Translations under genes and position numbers: made by a program
Part shown: piece by piece, positions 57,765 to 64,000 of the stretch
How positions within the stretch are numbered: position 1 is the first letter of the stretch
How the letters are laid out: every line of letters starts with the position of its first letter
From: Lasiosphaeris hirsuta
Taxonomy: Eukaryota > Ascomycota > Sordariomycetes > Sordariales > Lasiosphaeriaceae
NCBI GenBank assembly: GCA_030549175.1
Contig: JAUKUA010000002.1
Span: 5,952,001-6,016,000, forward strand
Direction of reading: 5' to 3'
Length of the DNA stretch: 64,000 nucleotides
The notes under the pieces: generated by a model
Seen by the model: only the letters and a program-made list of their open reading frames with translations
What the model was told of the DNA's origin: nothing
Databases searched by the model: none

Positions 57765-58262
57765 CTACTTCCCGCACTCGACTGGGAGAAGAGGCTTCTT
57801 CCCATAAACTACGTGCAAGTTAAAGTATACGTGCATCTCAGGATTCACAATCGCCTTCCTCACATCAATCAGAAACATCTCGATCTGCTGCTCTGTCCAC
57901 CCCAGGGCCATAAACGGTCGCCGACTGACTCCAGTTAGGCCATCCAAAAAGACAGCTTTCAGAAGCATCCCACCAAGGTTCATCTCTTGAACATCCCTCC
58001 CTTTGCCTGACCACGACCCCAATGGGCATTTGCGCGCAGTCGTTTGCACATCTTGGAAACCAGCTACCTTTAGCTCGTCTGACAACTTCCGGACGGCGTC
58101 AATATCAGTACCACTATATATTTGCAGACCTACCTTCATATGGCTGAGGTAGTCCCGGAAAGCATGAGGTGTATCAGGCAATAAGGTGTCGCCACAGCGT
58201 GGCCGGTATTCCAGTTCCTGGAACTCAACATAGCCGTCTGGTTTGAGATGGCTGGGTTGCAT
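57765..58262 (-). pseudogene. C-terminal fragment of a class I SAM-dependent methyltransferase (LaeA/UMTA-like)
   Basis: A 165-codon frame matches the C-terminal third of the fungal TAM/LaeA-like methyltransferases: HLKPDGYVEFQELEYRP is the conserved loop and strand after the SAM-binding core, followed by SHMKVGLQIYSGTDIDAV, LKVAGFQDVQTTARKCPLGS, MLLKAVFLDGLTGVSRRPFM, WTEQQIEMFLIDVRKAI and VYFNLHVVYGKKP. The SAM-binding motif I (DxGxGxG) and N-terminal half are absent; upstream, only about 40 bp separate it from the caspase-like gene. It is therefore a truncated remnant, although the remaining frame is intact. Confidence 0.75.
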
Positions 58263-58306
58263 TATTAGTAGCTACCTCAGCCGTAGTGGCAGCCGCCGTG
58301 TAGGAA

Positions 58307-59800
58307 TCACGGCCAATTTCGACTTACTGTAACGCCTTCTGGTATAATGCTATCCGGTCTCAGACAGAAAATTAGGTGTGTCGAATATAGATGAAGTCGT
58401 ACATACTTGCGCAGACAACTGAAAAGTTCGGTAGGCATCTTGAGGATGAGGAGAGATGAATGGCTCCAATAGAGACCTTCGATCTTTACCGCCCGCCCTT
58501 TGACCGAGACGTCGGTAGGGTTTCCCGGCAAGGATGACACCCATCTCGCCCAAGCTTCGATGTCGACTTCACCGAGAGAATCGGGCGTGAGACGAACAGC
58601 GACGAGTACTTCGGGAACTAAGGTGTCGTAGACTGGTTTCTGCTCTGTCGATGGAGGAAGTGAAATGGTGGAAACGGCAATATTCCGAATCTTCAACGGC
58701 GAAGCGGGGATTTGGCGGTGAGGTTTATTTCAGGAAAGCCAATGGTAGATAGGAGTCCTTTGCCGATACGGTTCCACTCGGTGACATCCATTAGCATCCC
58801 TCTTAAACAACCCATCGTCATGTCTCTGAAGGGATAGACTAGACTTTCTCAGCTCAGTTATGAGAAGGGAGTGCAAGAGTACGTCGGGGGTGGCGGGGCA
58901 GATGGTGATGACGGAATGATGAGAAGGCCGAGGACCTGGATCAAAGCATGGGTGAAAGAGTGGGGGCCAACCTCGGCGGCGGTTCCGATGGCGCCTTGGC
59001 TCAAAGCCGATCGCAGACACAACACCTTTCCCCGTCGAGTCAAACGCCTGCGGTACAGCCTGGCAAGAATCGAAAAGCAGGAGGACGTCTGCCTCCATCT
59101 CGGTGAACAGATGAAGAAAGGCAGAGGACTAGAAGGACGATACGCCCTCTCTCTTTCTGTAGCCGATTATATCATGATGAGACTCTGGGCAAAAAAATGA
59201 GATACAAAGCACGTACGACACCCAAGTGGTCTGCGGCTGCTCGTCTTGGCGAGCGTGGCCGCCATAGTAAAGTATAAAGAGGTTGTCTTCGACGTCGTAC
59301 ATTTCTAGCAGCGACCGGACTCGGTCGACAAGGCCGAGGTACCCTTTCTTCACAGATGGGATGGTAAAGGTGGCGACCTCGAAGTTATAACTGTCGCGCA
59401 ACATGATCTCCAGGCTCTCGATTTCCTTCACAACGCCGAGGTCATCTTCTTCCCAACAGACCAGCAAGGCAATGACCTGATGGTACGGGACGTGTCGTGT
59501 TTCCCACTTGGCCTGACATGCGAGATTTAGCTCAGCAACGAAAGTGTGGAGATCTGGGAAGTGAAAACCGGTCTTCTCTAGCTCGGCGCACTCCTCATGG
59601 AGCGTTATGAAGTTATCCCATCTGGAATCAGCGCCACCATGGCTGGGCGTGGTCCGCGGCGCTGCTCGCTCCGCTCCATCTTCTCTGTTGGACTCGTGGT
59701 CGTTTCTCCGCCGCTTCTCGGGCCTTGGCTGGGACGGTCGGGGGGATCTTCCCTCATCTGAGGACGAGGAATAGGGCGGTATGACATCGTCCATAATCAT
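58307..59800 (-). pseudogene. Caspase-like (peptidase C14 fold) protein, frameshifted
   Basis: Minus-strand gene. Exon 1 (59800-59222) has a disordered, charged N-terminus, then a caspase-like fold: HQVIALLVCWEEDDLGVVKE, LEIMLRDSYNFEVATFTIP, LEMYDVEDNLFILYYGGHARQ, where GGHA carries the catalytic His. An intron to 59129 (weak GTGTCG donor, CTAG acceptor) joins SSAFLHLFTEMEADVLLLFD and SCQAVPQAFD, with the catalytic Cys. After SAIGFE the frame shifts by one base: GTAAEVGPHSFTHALIQVLG continues in another frame. RTPIYHWLS and then EVLVAVRLTPDSLGEVDIEAW, GRAVKIEGLYWSHSSLLILK give the usual C-terminal module. Fungal proteins of this layout are caspase-family members of unknown substrate. The frameshift (and the odd donor) argue for a pseudogene, though both catalytic residues survive. 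Confidence 0.72.
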
Positions 59801-60876
59801 TCCGAATGATGTTGTGAATGCAAAATTTGATTGTTTCGACTGTGGCCCTCAGAGCCTCGAGGTCTTGGGGTTTTGTCGGGCTTGGTGCCGTTTGGGTCAC
59901 CGCCCGCCATCATTCACGACACATTCACCGACACTCAATCGGGTTACCGCTAGGAATACTGCCGCTCTTGCTTCAGCCACAAAAGCCCTTGCCTGTGGCC
60001 AGTCCCATTCCCAATTCTCAAATGATGGGTCATGGGAGCACATCAAGCAGAATTCGGCTGGTTTCAATTGACTACTATATTTTAGCAATTGTGTTCGGTG
60101 TCGTGTTGTCCGGTTTTGCTCTTTGCGATCAGCTGCATTTTTATCGCGAGAGGTCCGTGATTTGACCGGTCGCTCCTCGACATCCGAAAACTCCAAAGGC
60201 AGGGAGGGTCCTATCGGCCCAAAAACAATCTCTGTAAAAAGTGGACTTTCACACAGTTGATGTTCTTTTGATGGATTGGGTGCCCCTCGCAAAGTCGGCA
60301 GGAGCCGTACATAAACCGCACGCGCACGCACACGCGCGCATGGATGCCTGAGGCCAAGTACCCTGTGCTCCAGCACACCATTTGTTTTCGTGGCTCTGCG
60401 GGTCTTGGCTCGATCTTGCTGCTTGCAGCCAGCCGCAAAGGCGGGAATCCAGCCAGCCATCGTACTGCCTTTGCGACGCAGTCAAATGGCGTTTCCGCAT
60501 ATCCCGACAGGCCCAACAGCTTTATTCAGTCCCTCGCAAGTTTCCTCGTCCTTTTCATTTTGCCTTTGAGCGATCCAAGCGGTTGAGTTGCTACCGAATC
60601 CCTGCATCCGTGACTGTGGCTGCGATGGACACGCAGGACGCCGTCACCACCACCGACAGCTGCAGTGGAAATGGGGCTAAGGTATAAGATCGGCCAGATG
60701 ATGCAGAGATTCAGATTGCGTAACTACAGCCAGGCAAATGAGCCTGCCGGCTCGTGCGCAGCTTCTCGGGCATAAAGGGTTTGTCGATGGCAGACAGGAT
60801 TGTCAGCTCTTTTTCCCTAGGTATTGTCCTATTCTCCCATTGTTTCCTTGTTCCGACCCACCACAGACTCACAGCC
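59801..60876. other. Divergent intergenic region
   Basis: Between the caspase-like gene (-) and the kinase-like gene (+). Frames present (e.g. 59897-60460 minus) lack motifs. An ATG at 60754 lies in frame with the kinase gene but adds a hydrophobic, poorly conserved extension. Confidence 0.55.
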
Positions 60877-62229
60877 ATGTCTTCAGATCAGCCAGTACGC
60901 CATTGGCGAATCAAAGACTCTCCAGCCGTCGCCAACGCCAATTTCAACGCGACGACCCTGAAACCACGGCCGACCGAGGTATCGGCTCTCGACACGGCCG
61001 ACCCTGGAGTCACACCCAGCCACCCCGCATATGGCGTTTCGCTGAGCCCCGAGGTTATCAGAGACATTGTGAGCAGCGGCTGGCCCGGTTCGACCGTCGA
61101 GTCCATCAAGCCGCTGGGCGCGGGGACCTCGTTCAACAACAAAATCTACTTTCTCAAGATGCACCACGCAGACGAGAGGGTTGCGTTCGGGTGGAAAGAC
61201 GCCGTGCTCAAGGTCAACGGGACCATCTACGACGGCGACAAGGTGCAGAACGAGGTCGCCTGCCTGCGGCTGCTCGAGATGTACTGTCCAGACCTGCCCA
61301 TCCCGCGGGTTTTGGCCTGGTCCGAGACTGGTGCCAGCGCAACATTCGTCTCGTCGACGCACGCCGAGACAAAGGTCTTGGGAGAAACCCTCCCCCCCGA
61401 TACCGCAAAACGCACCGAAGGCTGGATCCTCACCTCCCGCGTCCCCGGCTCGCCAGTCGCCCCCGCGGAGCTCGACGCTGCAGCCCTCGCCTCCCTGGCC
61501 ACCCAAACCGCCGACATTGTCGCGACCTGGCGGCAGGCCATCCCGCCGCAACCGCACTGTGGCAGTATCCAAATCCGCTCCGGCCCCACCACCAACGGGA
61601 TCACCCTCACCAAGCCTCTTGGTCCGGGTATCCCCGCCCTCGCCATCCAGGGCCTCCTTGTCGAGGAACTCAAGCTCGCCTCCCCTATCACCAACCTCCA
61701 CGAGTACTACACTCTCAAGCTGCAAAACAAACTCAACCTCCTCTCCACTGCGCCCGCCTACGCCAGCAACCGCCACCTCCTGGACCCCCTGCGGGAGTTC
61801 CTCACCGTCCTCCCCACCCTGTCCTTCGCCACACTCCCCTCCACCTTCTGCTTCACCCACTACGACCTCTACCCCCGCAACATTTTGGTGTCCGGAACGC
61901 AAATCACGGGCATTGTCGACTGGGAATTCTCCGGCTTCTTCCCGGCCGTGGATGAGTTCCTGGACGACTGGGTGGACGGGGACTGGCCGGAGGAGTTCTA
62001 CACGACGTTTCTGGGGCGGTTGGAGGAGCAGGGGGTGCCGACCCCGAGGGGGAGCGTGGATGGCGATGGGTGGAGCACGGCGTACTGGGTTGAGAAGATT
62101 GTGGAGAGCGCTGCGCCGTGGTGGCTGCCGGGGGACTTGGACGCGGAGATGGTGGAGCGGGGGTTGCGGAATGCGGAGGGGGTGGTGAAGCAGGGGCTGA
62201 CGAGGTTTGGAGTAGTGGTGCTTCCGTGA
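60877..62229 (+). CDS. Aminoglycoside-phosphotransferase-fold kinase
   Basis: Intact 450-aa, single-exon protein with the APH/choline-kinase fold. The Gly-rich loop region is IKPLGAGTSFNNKIYFL, a strand with the ATP-binding Lys follows (DAVLKVNG), and GWILTSRVPGSPVAP is the hinge region. Catalytic loop HYDLYPRNIL places His328, Asp330 and Asn335 (HxDxxxxN); IVDWEFSGFFP at 346-356 supplies the metal-binding Asp348. Such fungal proteins probably phosphorylate small molecules; substrate is unknown and antibiotic resistance should not be assumed. I chose the ATG at 60877 (MSSDQPVRHWRI) over the in-frame ATG at 60754 because the extra 41 residues look like leader sequence. It converges on the catalase gene with 28 bp between stop codons. 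Confidence 0.85.
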   Translation: MSSDQPVRHWRIKDSPAVANANFNATTLKPRPTEVSALDTADPGVTPSHPAYGVSLSPEVIRDIVSSGWPGSTVESIKPLGAGTSFNNKIYFLKMHHADERVAFGWKDAVLKVNGTIYDGDKVQNEVACLRLLEMYCPDLPIPRVLAWSETGASATFVSSTHAETKVLGETLPPDTAKRTEGWILTSRVPGSPVAPAELDAAALASLATQTADIVATWRQAIPPQPHCGSIQIRSGPTTNGITLTKPLGPGIPALAIQGLLVEELKLASPITNLHEYYTLKLQNKLNLLSTAPAYASNRHLLDPLREFLTVLPTLSFATLPSTFCFTHYDLYPRNILVSGTQITGIVDWEFSGFFPAVDEFLDDWVDGDWPEEFYTTFLGRLEEQGVPTPRGSVDGDGWSTAYWVEKIVESAAPWWLPGDLDAEMVERGLRNAEGVVKQGLTRFGVVVLP

Positions 62230-62257
62230 ATGAGTTTGTTTATTTTTTTTGAGAGAG

Positions 62258-63828
62258 CTAACGAGTGGCTTGGGGGTTGCTCAGGATGAGAGAGACCTCC
62301 TGCGATACCCTGGATGCTAGTTCAACATGGATCTCACCCAAGACCTGATACACTTGTTCCCGCGTACCCTCCTCGACGCCTGCAATGTCACGACCAAGAC
62401 TCGTCACCATCCTGCCCTGCCACCCTTCGTATTTCGCATCGTCCAAGTGGGTCCAGAAAGTGCGAGCAAACTTCAGGTCCAACTCGGCCGCCTTTTCTGC
62501 CGGCTCACTCATGACTTCAGCAACCCACTGCTCATGCTCGGGCGTCGAAGGGCTCCCCAGCTTGCGGAACTGCATAGGGGCCTTAGCCGTCACATAGCCC
62601 GGGTGAGACCCGTAGTTCCCCTCCACTGAAGCTGCGCCATCTCTGAGAAGCGGGTTGAACACACTCCCCGGCCGGTTCACGGGGATCTGCTGGTAGTTCA
62701 CGCCGAGCCTGTAGCGCTGGGCATCAGGGTACGCAAAGAAGCGGCCCTGCAGCAGGGGGTCCTCGGACGGCTCGATGCCGGGGACGAGATGTGACGGGGA
62801 GAAGGCGGCCTGCTCGATCTCGTCAAAGTAATTCTCCGGGTTGCGGTTGAGCGTCAGCCTGCCGAAGGGGCGGGCGCCGACGGTCCCCAGATCGGCCGGG
62901 TACGTCCCCATGTCCCAGTGCTTGGTCATGTCCAGGATGTTGTAGCCGAACTTGCGCACGTCGGCGGGGTCGATGACCTGCACCTTGGCCGTGTACGTCG
63001 GGTAGTCGCCGCGGGCGATGGCGTCGTGCAGGTCGCGGGTGGCGAGGTCCGGGTCGGCGCCCGTCAGGCGCGGGATATCGTCGTCCGAGTGCGTCTTGTA
63101 CCCCAGGTCGGCCTCGAGGTACATGTGCACGTACTTGAAGCTGCCATCGGGCATGACCCATTTGTGGGCGTGGCCCATGTAGCCGTTCATGTGGCGGTAC
63201 GACGAGAAGGTGCCGTAGTCGCTGTACAGCCACAGCACCATGTGCAGCGCCTCGCGGTTCTGCACCGCCCAGTCCCAGAAGCGCGTACTGTCGCGCAGGT
63301 TGGTGCGCGGGTCCCGCTTCAGCGCGTGCACCAGCCCCGGGAACTTGACCGGGTCCCGGATGAAGAAGAACGGCACGTTGTTCCACACCCAGTCCCAGTT
63401 GCCCTCGGCCGTGTAGCACTTGACGGCGAAGCCACGCGCGTCCCGCACCGAGTCGGCCGACCCGCGCTCGCCCGCCGTCGTCGAGAAGCGCGCCAGGCAG
63501 GCCGTCTTCTTGCCCACCCCTGTCAGCATGTCGATGCTGCAGATGTCCGAGATGTCGTGCGTCACCTGCGATGTGGTCAGTGGGGTGAGAGGTGGTCATA
63601 TCAGGGGGCGAGTCGTACCTCGAATTCGCCATAGGCACCGGCACCTTTGGCATGGACCACCCGCTCTGGAATTCGCTCCCGGTTCAGGTGCGACAGGAGC
63701 TCGATGAGACGAAAGTCTCGCAGGAGCAACATATTCGAGGCGCGGAGGGACGATTCCGGTTTCTCTGTGGGGCAGCCATTGGAGGTGGTGTACACCTTTG
63801 GCGTCTGAGGTACGGTGTCGACAGTCAT
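62258..63828 (-). CDS. Heme catalase (small-subunit type)
   Basis: Intact 505-aa catalase from two exons, 63619-63828 and 62258-63565, joined in phase 0 across a 53-bp intron (GTACGA donor, CGCAG acceptor) at the GEFE/VTHD junction. The active-site His59 lies in [11 protein letters not shown], the distal Asn133 in [11 protein letters not shown], and the heme-ligand Tyr349 in [53 protein letters not shown] and [11 protein letters not shown] are family signatures. It lacks the flavodoxin-like C-terminal domain of large-subunit catalases and any signal peptide, so it should be intracellular and remove hydrogen peroxide. Two regions are unusual: VWNNVPFFF (most have VGNNTP) and [21 protein letters not shown]. 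No obvious SKL peroxisomal signal; it ends in ATR. Confidence 0.9.
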
Positions 63829-63968
63829 GGTGATGGTGAAGGTTGTCCGTACAGTTTTTGAGTTCCTTGTAAGGGTCTTTTTCAGTGTTTGTAAGGGCCC
63901 CTTCCGCCGACAGCGAAAGCAAGAGGACCCGACTCGATGACGACTATCAATATCCGATGCACGTGGTT

Positions 63969-63980
63969 TGGCATATATAG
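63969..63980 (-). promoter_or_regulatory. Possible TATA box of the catalase gene
   Basis: CTATATATGCC on the minus strand, about 145 bp upstream of the catalase ATG. Confidence 0.35.
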
Positions 63981-64000
63981 ATCATTACAGGTGCCACGAA

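Noticed and set aside
60754..60876. Earlier in-frame ATG of the kinase-fold gene
   Set aside because: Adds a hydrophobic but poorly structured stretch unlike the family; the ATG at 60877 directly precedes conserved-looking sequence.
60738..61955. 405-codon plus frame overlapping the kinase-fold gene
   Set aside because: Shifted frame of the APH-fold gene, rich in Arg/Pro/His and without motifs; the other frame has the catalytic HxDxxxxN and DWE.
62823..63653. 276-codon minus frame and 238-codon plus frame inside the catalase gene
   Set aside because: Shadows created by high third-position GC; the catalase reading is unambiguous.

Overview
The window is nuclear DNA of a filamentous ascomycete (Pezizomycotina; a Sordariomycete is most likely, which is inference). 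The reasons are short introns of 49-98 bp with GTANGT-like donors and CTAAC/CTGAC branch points, a Zn2Cys6 regulator, HET-domain genes, fungal aquaporin and catalase types, and dead transposons whose in-frame stops look like repeat-induced point mutation (RIP).

Layout. 1-6.2 kb is almost gene-free: one remnant resembling DUF6604 proteins and a tRNA-Glu. 6.2-18.4 kb is an ordinary housekeeping/accessory stretch with intact genes: Zn2Cys6 regulator (+), aquaporin (-), short-chain dehydrogenase (-), coactosin-like actin binder (-), YCII/DGPF protein (+), a decayed tRNA-Leu, and a proline-iminopeptidase-type hydrolase (+). 18.6-33.0 kb is a decay island: an ankyrin pseudogene, an HNH-nuclease gene killed by three nonsense codons, MULE and pogo transposase pseudogenes, a 224-bp MITE, a broken phosphotransferase-like gene, and two diverged ~446-bp LTR-like repeats in inverted orientation that bracket the TE part (21.4 and 33.0 kb). 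33.6-35.9 kb holds a broken gene whose start resembles a STAND/NLR protein and whose end is helical-repeat-like plus a zinc finger, with no NTPase between. 39.4-42.2 kb is an intact two-exon HET-domain gene. 44.1-53.6 kb carries two single-pass membrane proteins (-), a calpain-like pseudogene (+), a protein with a fungal N-terminal (PigL/NLR-like) helical domain and acidic tail (+), and an RRM protein (-). 55-59.8 kb is another graveyard: two HET-domain fragments, a methyltransferase fragment, and a caspase-like (C14) gene with a frameshift. 60.9-63.8 kb ends the window with a convergent pair: an intact aminoglycoside-phosphotransferase-fold kinase (+) and a clade-3-like catalase (-).

The most notable theme is the density of families tied in fungi to non-self recognition and regulated cell death (HET, STAND-like, caspase-like, calpain-like, ankyrin, HNH), nearly all broken, around one intact HET gene. 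Two different kinds of decay are visible: RIP-type nonsense/transition changes inside the TE island, and indels/frameshifts outside it. All functional names come from reading the translations; no database search was possible.
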